From Tenebrio molitor (taxonomy: Eukaryota; Arthropoda; Insecta; Coleoptera; Tenebrionidae), in the NCBI RefSeq assembly GCF_963966145.1, contig NC_091052.1:16368001-16432000 (forward strand): DNA of 64,000 nt, written 5' to 3'. The notes beneath the pieces were generated by a model, which ran no database searches, was not told where the DNA came from, and saw only the letters and a program-made list of their open reading frames with translations. Below, piece by piece: positions 12,091 through 24,000 of this stretch (its first letter is position 1; each line of letters begins with the position of its first letter). The position numbers and the translations under genes are program-made.

Positions 12091-13087
12091 AAAATCTTGC
12101 GAAATTTATTGTAATAACAATTATTTCAACGCCCAACGCACTTCTTTCCTCTTATGAAGACTCGGTTATCATCTTTTATGATTTTTCTATTTATGCATTG
12201 TGCCCATGTGAAAGAATCTTTAAAATGGCAGTCGTTTTCCTTATTAATTTCCTTAATTATTTTTTCACAATTTTTTCTACATTTCTGCAGATTTCTTAAA
12301 GTAAAGACATTTCTGTATTATTCTAAAGAACTTTTCGAAACAGTGTTACATTTTTCACAATGGATTTGTATCAACCGTATTTCGAGTGTTGGTCAGTAGG
12401 GTTAGTTCACCTTTTGCTATAAATTTGTAAAATGTACCTGAACCGTTAAACAGTTAAACAACCATTCATGGGGGACGAATTTTTGTTAGTTGTAAATTTT
12501 ATATTTCCAATGCCTTTGTCGGCACCATAATCCTTAAAAGTGGTAAGTAGTACTCAAAAGAAATTTGCCGATCTTCTTTGTAATTGTCGCCGCGTCCGTT
12601 AGATAGATAACACAGGTATACAAGTGTATAACAAAAGTTCATGGGGAAAAAGGTTGCAAGGAAACACTCGTTGGACATTTTTGAAAATTCCAGTTAAAAT
12701 CAGGGAATACGTAAATTAATGAATTTGATGTTAGCAAATTTCAAATTGAAAGAGACCAAATTAATGTTCACTAGGTTAATGGACTTTTATTAGCATTCTC
12801 AAATGTTTGTCAAATGTGTGTAATCAAGGGGCGAGAATTGCAAATTAGAAACTAAACGCTTTATCATGGAAAATATCTAAATACATTTATAATTAGATTT
12901 ACTACTACAGCAGACTACTAAAATAGTAATCAGTGAGGACTTTTTTTAACATTTCAACATAATGTTTCGTTTTTTCAAAATGAAAATCTAGTCTATTTAA
13001 ATTATAAACACTGTTCAGGTTGTTTTGGGATACTGGGAGGCCATGATTTATTTTTTAACATTGGACACACTACTTGATTTGGGCATG
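12091..13087. other. Intergenic, AT-rich, nothing recognised
   Basis: A short ORF at 12154-12399 is hydrophobic but has no family motif and sits in AT-rich DNA. No repeats shared with other parts of the window were noticed. Confidence 0.5.
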
Positions 13088-13649
13088 GGTCACTTGCGCG
13101 CCGCGGTCAGAAAAATCTACGGGTGGGCTTAATCCTACAGGACAGTTGCGCGCCAAGTAGTAATAGCCTTTTGGTCAGTAGCGCGCGGCGGTCAGGTTAC
13201 CTGCGAATCGCACTTAGGTAACAGATTTATATAAAATACTGAAATGTTAGGGGAAATATTTATATTATTTCTTGCTATATTGGTAACAAACACTTTTTAC
13301 AAAATCAAATCGGTAAATAGCATTATTCTTACATGTAGAACTTAATTAAATTGGTTACATATTTGTAACGCTTCCTATACATATTTCGAATTTTATTTAT
13401 TGTATTTATCCACCCCCTGAAGATTTTCTCAAATTTTAGAATTCCACAAAACAACTCGACTTTACCTACAGATTTAACTAAGAATAGCAAAATGAAAAGA
13501 AACGTGCAATGCACAGGTAGTCCTACCTGTTTAACGGTATAGCTGTATTTTATTATCTTAATCCCTCATTTGCGGGCAAGTGTCCTGTACCTTTTGGGGC
13601 CGTCAAACTTCTAGCAAAGGGTAAACTGACCGCGGCGCGCTACTGACCA
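13088..13649. mobile_element. MITE with GC-rich compound terminal inverted repeats
   Basis: 23-bp motifs at 13173-13195 and 13627-13649 are inverted copies with one mismatch (key part GGTCAGTAGCGCGC). A related outer motif is at 13088-13110 (GGTCACTTGCGCGCC), and a second pair (TACAGGACAGTTGC near 13136, GGCAAGTGTCCTGTA near 13575) lies inside. The GC-rich ends contrast sharply with an AT-rich core that has no transposase. Confidence 0.7.
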
Positions 13650-16600
13650 ACACCCCTTGATTTCTATCACAAAAGTACCTGACGTGAAGATATAACCTAT
13701 AAACCTCAAACTTAGAAAAACATAACCTAATTGACAGCTTTACTACCAAATTAAATGCAAAATTCCCATGGCCAACCAACGTGAATGCATTTTATATAAG
13801 ATTTTGACACATTTTGGTAAACTCCGTACGGTGATACGTTTTTAAATTCTAGTTCCAAAATATAAAGCAGTGAAAAATACTAAACTCTCCATGTCAATTG
13901 TTTCACGTTATGTAGAAAACCGTTGTATCCCTGCAGATTAATTCCCGCCACGCTACTCTCTGGGTCTGTCTTCTGTCAAAAAACGTACAATCTGTCAGAG
14001 TACGGAGTATACTACAGAATTAGATATAGATGTTTTATTTTATACATACATATATTATTTCAAAGCTAAGAACTAAGATCGAGCAAAAAAGTTTAAATGT
14101 GATTCAAAATTTGCATGGTAGTTGTTCCCAGTGAGTAAACGAAAAACGAATGACATTTTGGAGTATGTTGCTAAGTTTGGTGTCAAATTATTGACAGCTA
14201 AACACGACTGTTAGTTCAAAGAGGGGAGGCATTAAAATTGCAGACGAGAAAATTACAATAAGTCAACAATAAGTCAACTAAAAAGAAGGCAACGGAAAGA
14301 ACCGGCTACAATCTGTGCCCTGTTACGCACCGTCACGAGTCATGAACCATGTTTTTGGCTCCAGAACACGAGTGCCAAACATTTTGGCAATTTTTTGAGT
14401 TCGAATTCTCGTTGAGTGCCGAAAGCCAGGTTTGGCGAGTCGCGTCAGTTATGGCGGCCGACATTTTCAGAACACCTGTGCGTCGAATGCCGCGACACAC
14501 GGCGACATGGCGGAATGCGTCCGATTTACATTTTCGTGTGCGGCGGCCCTCATTTTGATTGCAGATGTCGATATTACCGATAACGTTTTGTGTGTATCGA
14601 GCCAGACAGTCTCATTATCGGAGGGGTATCCAACAAACCGACTGTGTCGGCTTTGCGGCCCTTTGATTGTTTATTCTCCGCGACTTCCATCACTGTCGAC
14701 GAACGTTCAATAAATCAGAGTTTGCCATTGACGTTCGCCGGGAATTATTTATACTATTTCGCCGAGTTTGTCGTTGTTTTTTCCCGACGACGACCGCCGG
14801 TTCTAGCCAATTATTGGCGGTTTCTTTGGAGGAGGCTGAGAATGCGAATGCATGAATGAATGTATCCGATGCGAGCAGTACCAAAACGTGACCGCCCAGC
14901 GGTACTCACTCACTCTTAGACACCAGACTTTTTATTGCTGACGTTAATACCTCCGCCCTAACAATAATTTCGACGCGGCGCTTTATGAGATTGTCAAAAA
15001 CAGAGTTGCCATTTTATGACTCGAACATAATCTTACTTACACATCCTTAAGTAATTTATTTCTTAGAGATCAAAGCTTTGAAAACTTAAATGTTCTCTTA
15101 ATTCAAAGTGTCGTGAAGAATTACACCAATTACAAACTGACTTGGCGCCGCTTTTAGTTTCTGGATACAATCCAACCAACTTGCTCTTTACAAATACAAC
15201 TCCAGTAAACATAATATATTCAAATTACTAAACGTTCCACTAATACCGACTCTTCTAATTTCATTAAAATCCTTCCAAGTAGTCGTACAAATCGAATTTC
15301 GTTTCGGAATTTATTAATAAATCTTGTTCGTTTTCGTGTTTCGTAACCGTACCAAACACGAAATTCACTTCACTTCTTCCGTACTTGCTTCAGTCGGAAA
15401 GGTAGGTACACATCATTAGACTCTACCTGTCAAATAAAATTTCAAACCGAGCAATAAAACCCGTTGGTACTTGTCAACTTTACAAGGATGAAGTAAACCA
15501 ACCGACGCCTCTCCCCGCTAATCCACTTATCTTTGAATGTCCGTCAAATTGTGTACCCTTTTCGTCTGAAGATTGGATTAGACAAGTTTAACTCGCGATA
15601 TTGTTATGATAATTCACAACCACTCCCTCGACTTTGTGACGACACAAAATTTCGTTTTATTATATGCAGCTGTCAAAAAATTCCTCTTATCGTCTCCCAA
15701 CAAATACTAGATTATTATGTTTGCAATTGTAAATTTGTGCAAATAATGAAAAATATCCTGTTCGACTCAATACGTCATCCCAAATATTAGGGAATGGCCC
15801 GCACGTTTTTGTGAGACCAAATCAGGTGCGTCGAGAGGCCATTTTATTGCAGCTTTCAACGTCGTTTCCTTTGAAATTTACTACATAACCTCTACGTGAT
15901 TTACCTTCGTACAGCCAATCGATTTACACTGTACATGCACGAATGTTAATCATGGGAGTGACTGTTTGATGTGGTCGCTTTCATCACCCTGTCTTCCATC
16001 AGTCTTCGATTCCTATTTAAATCATTTCAACAGTCTGTTAGCGCTCGTGTTTGTTATTGATTCCAGTGTTCGCAATGAGTTTCTGCATTATTTACGAAAA
16101 TTAAAAAATAAACAATACAGACGAGAAAGCTTGGTACAAATTGATTCCAGTCCAGCGATAGGTATTACATTTATTAGTCGTACAATCGAAATTTGTAGGA
16201 AAAGTAGCGATGATGGAATAATCGGAAGTATGATGCGTGTCTCATTAAATTTACATCGTAACTGCGTGGGGCGGCATAAATGTGAATTAAGTTTTCTCCG
16301 GATGTCGTGTTGACGTTTGACAGGTCTAGTGATATTTGTTTTTGTGGAAGGTTATGTCGTGCCGAAACCGCTAATTGAAAGAAAAAGAACAATCTGTCAG
16401 GTGTCGTTAATTAATTATAACGTCCTGTTTTTATCGAAAGGATATAAAACAGCATTTAAATTAATTGAAAAAAATACACTTTACAACTCGTTATAAAGGA
16501 GGCAGACATTCATTCAAATGAGATATTATTTTTAAATTATGGAGCTAATTAACAGCGATTTCTAATGGGCTCGCTACGACTATTATTAATAGAAGCCGAC

Positions 16601-17100
16601 GTGTTTATCGGCGAATCTGTCAGGCCGATGATGAAAGGCGTGAAATGATTTATGACGTTATTAGGTAATATCCTTGGTGGGAATTCGATTGTTCCTGCAA
16701 AGGCATCGGCTAATTAGCCTGGATGGTTGGACGTTTTCTGATATTGGTGGCGTTCAACAGATGAGATCGTAGATGACACAGGTATAACATGCATTCTGAC
16801 AAGTTTATAAAAGTTATGACAGCTGTAGCGACCGGGACCATAAAATAAATAAAGCCCGGCCATAACCCAGGCGTATTTTATGGTCGGCAGGTTCTAATAA
16901 CTTGGCAGCGAGAGGCGGTATCGTCCATCCGTCATCATTGTTCCTTTCGTATTTGTTGTTCTTTTCCGTGTTCCGTACGCTACTGATTGCGGCCGAGGCA
17001 CTTGGGCGGCTAACATCAAAGCGTCCAGAGGGTCTGTCGTCGTCACCAGCTTCATGGGTGGTAGAAGCCGACAGGCCAGAAACGTGGCTGTATTAGCGCT
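13650..17100. other. Upstream region of the noc-like gene; candidate regulatory DNA
   Basis: No second gene is seen. The sub-blocks 14300-14960 and 15800-16900 are relatively GC-rich and repeat-free. Overlapping short ORFs there on both strands reflect composition rather than coding. AT-rich homeodomain-type cores such as TTAATTAATTA and TTTATGG occur. Proximity makes this the best place for promoter-near enhancers, but that is inference. Confidence 0.4.
16836..16885. promoter_or_regulatory. Perfect 12-bp inverted repeat upstream of the noc-like gene
   Basis: GACCATAAAATA at 16836-16847 is the exact reverse complement of TATTTTATGGTC at 16874-16885. A second inverted pair, CCGGG/CCCGG, overlaps it. 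TTTATGG resembles posterior-Hox (Abd-B-like) or Caudal-like sites. It lies about 430 bp before the start codon, so it could be a paired binding site or an RNA hairpin in a longer 5' leader. Confidence 0.35.
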
Positions 17101-17312
17101 TTGTCATGCTACGACTTTCAGCGGGGCTGCAAGGACCTGGTGGGGCTGCCAAACATGCGCACTTGGTTCTTGAGTGGAGAGCGGAGCTCTGTTGTCTGTC
17201 GACTTTCATACCAGAGTCGTCCGTCGTGTGAAAGCTAGTTTGCGCTCGAGTGTTCTCAGTTTATTTAAACGTGTAACTGTTTTTCCGCACCGTCAACGTG
17301 CATCTGTTCCAA
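17101..17312 (+). promoter_or_regulatory. noc: Probable promoter / 5' UTR of the noc-like gene
   Basis: This stretch directly precedes the start codon and is less AT-rich than the surroundings. No TATA box is obvious. Initiator-like TCAGTT occurs near 17256 and TCATAC near 17206, but neither is followed by a convincing downstream promoter element, so the transcription start is not fixed. Further 5' exons upstream are possible. Confidence 0.4.
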
Positions 17313-18770
17313 ATGGTTGTCCTGGAGGGCGGAGGAATGCTGTCCACTTCCGGAAATCAATATTTACAACCGGATTATCTCTCACCGTTACCCACAACGG
17401 TAAGTTGTTCTTCGCTGGTCCGTCGTCCAGGATTTAACAATTTTTTTTTCGATTTACAGCTGGATGCCAAGAAAAGTCCGCTCGCTCTTCTCGCGCAGAC
17501 TTGCAGCCAGATCGGTGCGGACACGCCGTCGTCCAAGCCTTTGATTTCTCCACTGGAGAAGCCGAAGAAAACCCAAGAAAATGCGACTCGCTCACCGCCG
17601 GTGAAGAACGAAAAGTCCACACAGAGGAGCACACCGACCGAGAACAAGCTCGCGTTTAAACCCTACGAAAACAACGTCGTCACCAAGAAGAACGAAGAAA
17701 ACCGACCCAGCTCCAAGTCCGGGTCGACACCGCACACCACCACCGAGGAGAAGAAGTCGGAGAGTCAAAGTCCGGAGCGAAAATCGGTGTCGCCCGCGAC
17801 CAGCACCGCAGCCACTCCTGCCCCGGAAACGGGAAAAACTTCGCCAGGATCTGGCGAGCACAAATCGTCGACGCCGTCGGCTCGCGGAGCCAGCCCCATA
17901 ATCAGGTCCGGTCTGGAAATTTTGCAAGGCCATCCGAAAGATACACCACTGGGAGCCTACAAGCACAGTTCCTTGTCGTCCGGTTTGTCGTCGGGACTGA
18001 ACGGTCCTCTGGGATCGCTGTGCTGCCCTCCCGGCCTGGAGCACACGAATCCAGCCTTCCGGCCTCCGTTTCCTGGCGCCCCGTTCTCTCACCATCACGC
18101 CGCCATGCTCGCCGCCGGTTACCCAGGTGCCACCCCCGGACCGTATTTAAGTTACGCGCGTGTCAAAACTCCGTCAGGTGGTGAAGCTTTAGTTCCAGTG
18201 TGTAAAGACCCCTATTGCACCAGTTGCCAATTCAGCATGCACAATCAGCAGTTGTTGATGAGCGGCGCGTCCGGACCCTGTCCGAGCGGTTGCACGCAAT
18301 GCGACCACCAGAAGTATAATCTGGCGATGGCGATGTCGCTGGTACCACCAGGCCCGGTACCACCGTCGTCACTAGCGTACCCCCAGCTGGGCCGGCCGTA
18401 CGTGTGTAACTGGATAGCGGGCGATACTTACTGCGGGAAGAGATTCGTCACGTCCGAAGAACTGCTGCAGCATCTCAGGACGCACACCAGCGGATCTGAC
18501 GGAGCGGCCGCGGTCACGTCGTCGGCGTCGCCTTTGCTTAATCCGCATTCGTTATTTTCGTCGGCGGCGTCGTTGCACAGGCCAGGCTATCCCAATCCTC
18601 CGTTGAGTCCGCTGTCTGCAGCGAGGTACCACCCTTACGGGAAACCAACATTGCCGACTTCTTTGGGGGCCTCGCCTTACAGTGCGTTCAATCCGACGGC
18701 CCTCGGAGCGTACTACTCGCCGTACTCCGTCTACGGACAGCGTCTCGGCGCCGCAGCTGTGCATCCATAG
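17313..18770 (+). CDS. noc: NET-family zinc-finger transcriptional repressor, No ocelli/Elbow type (two exons)
   Basis: CDS is 17313-17399 joined to 17460-18770, 465 residues. The ATG at 17313 is chosen because the reading frame opens upstream only with GTG, the context CCAAATGG is good, and the first residues (MVVLEGGG) match the family start as I remember it. Visible motifs: SPLALLA (Sp motif) at residues 35-41; FKPY, the Groucho-binding tetrapeptide, at 95-98; a Ser/Thr/Pro/Lys-rich low-complexity stretch at about 60-175; a buttonhead-type box with C277, C282 and C285; further cysteines C303, C307 and C310; and one zinc finger C345-X8-C354-X12-H367-X3-H371, whose wide Cys spacing is diagnostic of the family. 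The C-terminus is rich in Pro, Ala, Tyr and Ser. Known family role: nuclear co-repressor working with Groucho in eye, appendage and tracheal patterning. Drosophila has two neighbouring paralogues, noc and elB, and I cannot say which one this corresponds to. Length fits the family. Confidence 0.95.
   Translation: MVVLEGGGMLSTSGNQYLQPDYLSPLPTTVSCSSLVRRPGFNNFFFDLQLDAKKSPLALLAQTCSQIGADTPSSKPLISPLEKPKKTQENATRSPPVKNEKSTQRSTPTENKLAFKPYENNVVTKKNEENRPSSKSGSTPHTTTEEKKSESQSPERKSVSPATSTAATPAPETGKTSPGSGEHKSSTPSARGASPIIRSGLEILQGHPKDTPLGAYKHSSLSSGLSSGLNGPLGSLCCPPGLEHTNPAFRPPFPGAPFSHHHAAMLAAGYPGATPGPYLSYARVKTPSGGEALVPVCKDPYCTSCQFSMHNQQLLMSGASGPCPSGCTQCDHQKYNLAMAMSLVPPGPVPPSSLAYPQLGRPYVCNWIAGDTYCGKRFVTSEELLQHLRTHTSGSDGAAAVTSSASPLLNPHSLFSSAASLHRPGYPNPPLSPLSAARYHPYGKPTLPTSLGASPYSAFNPTALGAYYSPYSVYGQRLGAAAVHP
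17400..17459 (+). other. 60-bp phase-0 intron of the noc-like gene
   Basis: The donor is ACG/GTAAGT and the acceptor follows a T-rich tract ending TTTACAG/CTG. Removing it joins PLPTT directly to LDAKKSPLALLA, which is the family sequence as I know it. Its length is a multiple of three and it has no in-frame stop, so an unspliced transcript would still be translated with 20 extra residues just before the Sp motif. Confidence 0.9.
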
Positions 18771-19062
18771 TGATATAGGTAGTAATTTACTCATCATGTT
18801 TTGACTGGACAGCATTGCGTCTGTATCGGTCTGTTTGCTCCACTGTGATAATGTGTAAATAGTTGTCGAAGCTGAAGCTGATTTAAAATTAAGTGCAATC
18901 TGAAGCGGACTTAATCATAGGGCAATAAATTATGAAACAGTCCAATTTCTTTCTAAGTTATTCTCCCGTTCAACAATACTTATCTTTAAATAATTCAATA
19001 AAAATATTTGTATAGACTTGTAAGTATTTAATGTTGAGTTTCGATATTGCTTTAATAAAATG
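18771..19062 (+). other. noc: 3' UTR of the noc-like gene with candidate poly(A) signals
   Basis: AATAAA hexamers occur at 18924-18929, 18997-19002 and 19054-19059 after the stop codon. Sequence turns AT-rich immediately after the coding region. Which signal is used cannot be decided from sequence. Confidence 0.5.
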
Positions 19063-21045
19063 TTTGTAGAATCACTCTTGCTTGTTATTTCATTTCGTTT
19101 TCGTGGGGGGAGGGCGCAGGTGAGTCGTCGACGACTATGGCAGATGGGTGTGAAAGCCGCAATGATGGATTGCCGGCAAGTGACCTTCCCTTGGCATCTC
19201 CAATCTCTTGTGTATGATGGATCACCTGAGCACGTCACGAGCTCATTCATCATCATGTCTTGAGGGTGACGGGCTCGCACGCCACTGCCTACTAATTGAA
19301 ACTCGCACATTTCGAAATATCCCTCTCACCAATAAATACATTATCGTGTGTCTGCACGGTTTGTTTTCGTACAGATAACAAACCGTAAAACGTTCATCAA
19401 ACGTCTATATTTCTTTCGAGCGCAGACGTTCGCGCAGAAGACGTGTTGTTACGGCCGTTTAAGAGGGTAAGTTGAAAGATTTAGACGGTAACAGGTGTCG
19501 TTTAAATGAGCGAGATGTTGCGAGTCGAAATAAACATCGAGTGGCGGCCAAGAGGGAGATTTTTCTCCGCAAAAGCAAAAAATAACAACGGAGCACGTCG
19601 GATAACTATTTGACGGTTAGAATCCGAAGAGATTATTATTACTCGGTGTAACTGATTGACAATGGCAGTTCATACTTGTTCTGGGACTTGTGCCAAATGA
19701 GCAAAGTGAGTGACAAGATCTGTTGGCATTTGCTGAAGTGGGTGGCGCTTGTCCAAAATAAACTCCAAGAAGTCAGATTTTTCAAGAAATGTTTTGTATT
19801 TCAAAGACAAGGTCTCTTGTCACGACCACCACAAAATTACTTCCAAAACTGACAGTTTTCGAGGGATTCTCTTACTTCTTTGTACGATTCAAAACGTACT
19901 TTGATTTTTCTTATCCGTATTTCTGAAGCAGGTTACGACGCTCGTAATAACACAAATGCAAAAGTAGGATGATTTATGACTGGTATTATGGTACAGTTTA
20001 TTGATGTTTAATTTATTGCTTTATTTTATGAACAGTACCGATTCTGAAAACTTTCCTATAGCAAAACATGAATCCCTTTTCTCAGACGTACAGAGTCAAA
20101 ATATATTTCAAAACATTACCTTTATTGGTCTCGATATGCGGATTTAACGATTACTTGTGAAATGAGATTTTTACCGAAAAAATACATTTTTATCGACGGA
20201 CTGACTGATTGATTTCGATTATTTACGAATACCTACATTATTTACTCCAAGTACAAATGTGCAATTTGTCTTGCAGTTTTTAATCTTTAGTTTTTGACGT
20301 TTCACGAGTGTGAGGAATTAAGATATTTGTTTTTGCTTTTTATCAAGATAAGCAAACTAGGGTATTATGCGAGGCGATTTTTTTCTTTATTTAAAATTAC
20401 ACTGTGCCACTTGCACCAGAACGTAAACACCTCAAAAAAATTGTGTAGATCCTTGTTACAATTTCAATTCCATTCTAACAAGCGACTTTGTTGTTTTCAT
20501 ATTTTTAACGAGAAAAATTTATTTTTGAAACATTGGGATCAATATCAAATCCCATTGTAAATTACTTTGCTTTGCTAATTCAGTTGTCACTCATTTGTCA
20601 ACAATTTTAAACGCAAACCAAAAATAATTAATTTAGATTTTAAACACAAAAATTCTGTTTTTTTTAACTAAATGAAATGTAATTTCCACAATCACCGAAC
20701 TGATACATTATTTAATTTTTGGTGATGAAATTTAAGCTTAACCGAGATTGACACGGAATCAGTTATTGTCACTAGAGTGCTATCTAAATTGTTTATTGTT
20801 ATAATAATTTGCTTTTTTAAAATAATAATCAGTTTCAACACAAATTTTATTGCGTAATTTATGACTCATGCCCTTCATTATTAACTGTGGTATTGTTTCT
20901 GTTTATTTTACCAAATTTGAATTCAACCATCAATAAAAAAATAATCAACTATAGAATTAAAATTAATAATTTTATTAGTTAGAGATGACTCTTCTCTTGA
21001 TTGCCTACGTATTATTTTAATGCCTCATTTGGAATTAAGTACATA
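19063..21045. other. Downstream intergenic block
   Basis: 19063-19700 is comparatively GC-rich and unique in the window, so it is a candidate regulatory block just past the gene. From 19700 on it becomes AT-rich. No gene or shared repeat was recognised. Confidence 0.4.
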
Positions 21046-24000
21046 TATACAGGGTGTATCTAAAATGCGTGTGTTAATTTTAACACGTAGCAGAACTTGT
21101 TAAATGAAACGTTTTTTCTATTTGAATTTTTTACGAAAAACCTTCACAAATTGATTTAAAATTTGGAATAAATTAGTCATCAAAATGTATACCCGCCTAT
21201 GGTTAAGGGTGAACATTTTCTGTTGCTATAGAAACTGAGTCTTAATTAAAATTAAAATTCTCATGGTTACAAAATAATAGAGACCAGGTAGTCACACAAA
21301 ACGACTCGTTTGATAAAAATTGGGGGGCAAAAATTTTGGAAAACTTTTGCGAATTTTGCAAAATAATGTGGGAATTGTTGCAGGAAGAGAATTTAAAAAA
21401 TTTCATTTACCTGCTGGAAAAAATTGGATAAACTGAGGAAGTAAGTCAATTTCGAAATGTTTAATGGATAAATTTCTCACGAAATCCTAAATCCGTCCAG
21501 CGCGTTTGATAACATAAACGCCGATGTAGAATAATTACGTGCTGAAACTTTTTATTGCACCATTGAAAGCAAGATCAAGTAGTTTTCCGGCGCGAACAAA
21601 AATATGTTATTAATAACGTAATAAACATTTTTAACTTATTCGATATCCGGTCGTTGATTTTTTTATACGACGATTTTCCTGAATCGGTTCAATAAATTCT
21701 CAAAGAAAAACCTCGGTGTCTGCGTAACAAAAGTTACGAGTCGCACATGAGTTATTTTAATGTAATTATTACGAAGATTATCATGAAGAACATAGCTGTT
21801 GGAGTAACAACCATGCCATTATCAACAACGACCATCAGTTAGAAAGAGCGGCCGTCAAAGAGCGCGCTGTAACAGCATAATGATGGCCTATCATCCAATT
21901 ACTTGCTATCATCAATTCTAGCCAAACTGGTTATGGGCTACTCTTCATGAAGAGCTCCTGTCATTAATCATGAGCCAGTGGCGACTCCAGGTATGGCTCG
22001 ACGTCACACGGACCGCCATGGGCGGCTCATAAAACTGGGCTCTAATTTTCTCAAAGCACGTATACAGTTCTAATGACATTTACGGCGCTTATGTAAAACG
22101 AATATGTTAAGTTTTTTATTGGTTTCCTGACATTATCGCACTGGTATTAAATGTTCGCTTTTTTATGGTCACCATTACCGTGGAACTAGTTTCTGCATAC
22201 ATGCATGTCTGAATTTTTCTAGACGCGAGAACGACAACCATTGCGGTTAACGTAATGCCCATGGGAGCGAGCAATTCTTTTAATATTAAAAAAAAACGAA
22301 AAACTGCCTGTCTGTATTTTTTATTTCAATATTCTCTATTGCGCAGTTCATTTTTAACGAAACGTTAGTGGCGAAAGAGGCCAGGGTTCAACTGGAATTT
22401 ATAAAATTTAGTTCAACAGCACTCACATTTATAGAGTTCAGTAGGGAAAAAAGTGATTGGCATGTAATTAAGTGTTGGTAATTGGGTGTAATTTATTAAA
22501 TGTAAAAAATTCTTACAGACAATAACAAGTACAAGCAGGTTTGAGTAATTGAGTAATTAAAATAATAAATAACTCAAAATGTACTATTACAAAATGAACT
22601 GTCGCTTCATTTTTATCTCTTGTATGATTATAAAAAAGCCCTGCTTAAGATTTAATGATCTTCACAAATATTTGCGGAAGTTCTTAGGGTATTAGTTTTC
22701 CATAAACAATTTACGGTAAATAAATCTTTCTGTAGTGTCATATGTATTTTTAGCAAGTAACAATCACGTGGAAGCATTACAGTCATAATTTAGGCTTTTT
22801 TGTTGTATGTGAAGGCATTAGAAAAGCCTCTAATCAAACTCGCCGTAATCTCCAACAGCTAGGTTGGTCATTATGAAAGAAAAATTCCATGTGCGACTGT
22901 TGAGTTAAGCGGAACGCGCATAATTCATTGGCTGTCATAAAAGTCTAGAGACTCGCGACTTTAAATTATTTATGAAAAGTGAACTGTTGAGCAGAGATTT
23001 ACAGTTGTTTTCCTGTAAGATTTGTTTAACACAGCAATAAACATTGCGAAAGACTTTCAGTTCGTCTACCTTTTACTTGTTGTGACTGACATGCTAAAGT
23101 TTATTTATGTTCTTCAGGATCAAAAGGCGAATGTTTTATGTTATAATTTATGAGTAATTAGTGTTGTGAATGCGCTGGCGTAGGCTCAACTTAAATAATT
23201 ATGTTTAATGTGGGCTTACGAGATATAATTCTTCAGAAAAGCTCTTAACTACCTACCATTTATGTTTTATATGGGAAAATTTTAATTGCTAATTGTAAAA
23301 GAAAATTTAATTTATTGCACACACAATTCTCGGCTTATTTACGACCTTATCGCGGACATCTTAATTCCGCCCCTCGCCATCGTACACCAATTTCATATAA
23401 TGTAAAACTGGCTTCATGCATGACTTTCGAACACACAATGCAAGCACGAGCATTTCACCAGTCTGACCTAAAAACTCGACAAAATTCAGATTTTATTTAT
23501 TGTTGCAGGAACGAGAAGAGAAAGAAGTGAGTCGGAGGCGTTATGTGTACTCGCTAACGGCTGGATTTCCAGGTCTCGAAGAGTGTGTTTTCTTGATGCC
23601 GTTCCTGCGAATAAAACGAGCTTTTATTGCTCCACAATCCATGGACGATTAGACATCGAATCCTGCTTTCCGCCAGCACTAGCAACAAATCCCCAATAAT
23701 TCATGCATGGCACCAATAAAACCGGCTCGCAGCATAATAAAGTCGGTGTAAAAGTCGATTCTGTGAGATCGTTTAGTAAATTTGTGCGTACATTCTATCA
23801 GGAATAAAGTGGATCCCAGTGGCGGGGAAGCGACTAGCAACCCTGATGGGAAGCTCAGATAAACCGTCAAGAGTGTCACATGCCATCAAGAGTCTAATCT
23901 AAATCGCATTACCACCACCGCGTGCGCGTTTTCTTATTCTTCTTCGCTCCTTCGAGTCCGCCCTGACACTCTCTCTTCCACGATTACATATTGATTTATT

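Noticed and set aside
14349..14884. Cluster of overlapping ORFs on both strands as a gene upstream of noc
   Set aside because: Explained by lower AT content; no family motif and no consistent frame.
17298..17312. Upstream start (GTG) extending the noc-like protein by five residues
   Set aside because: Not an ATG; the family start MVVLEGGG fits the ATG at 17313.
17592..18098. 168-codon minus-strand ORF opposite the noc-like gene
   Set aside because: Arg/Ser-rich antisense of the GC-rich coding region; no motif of its own.
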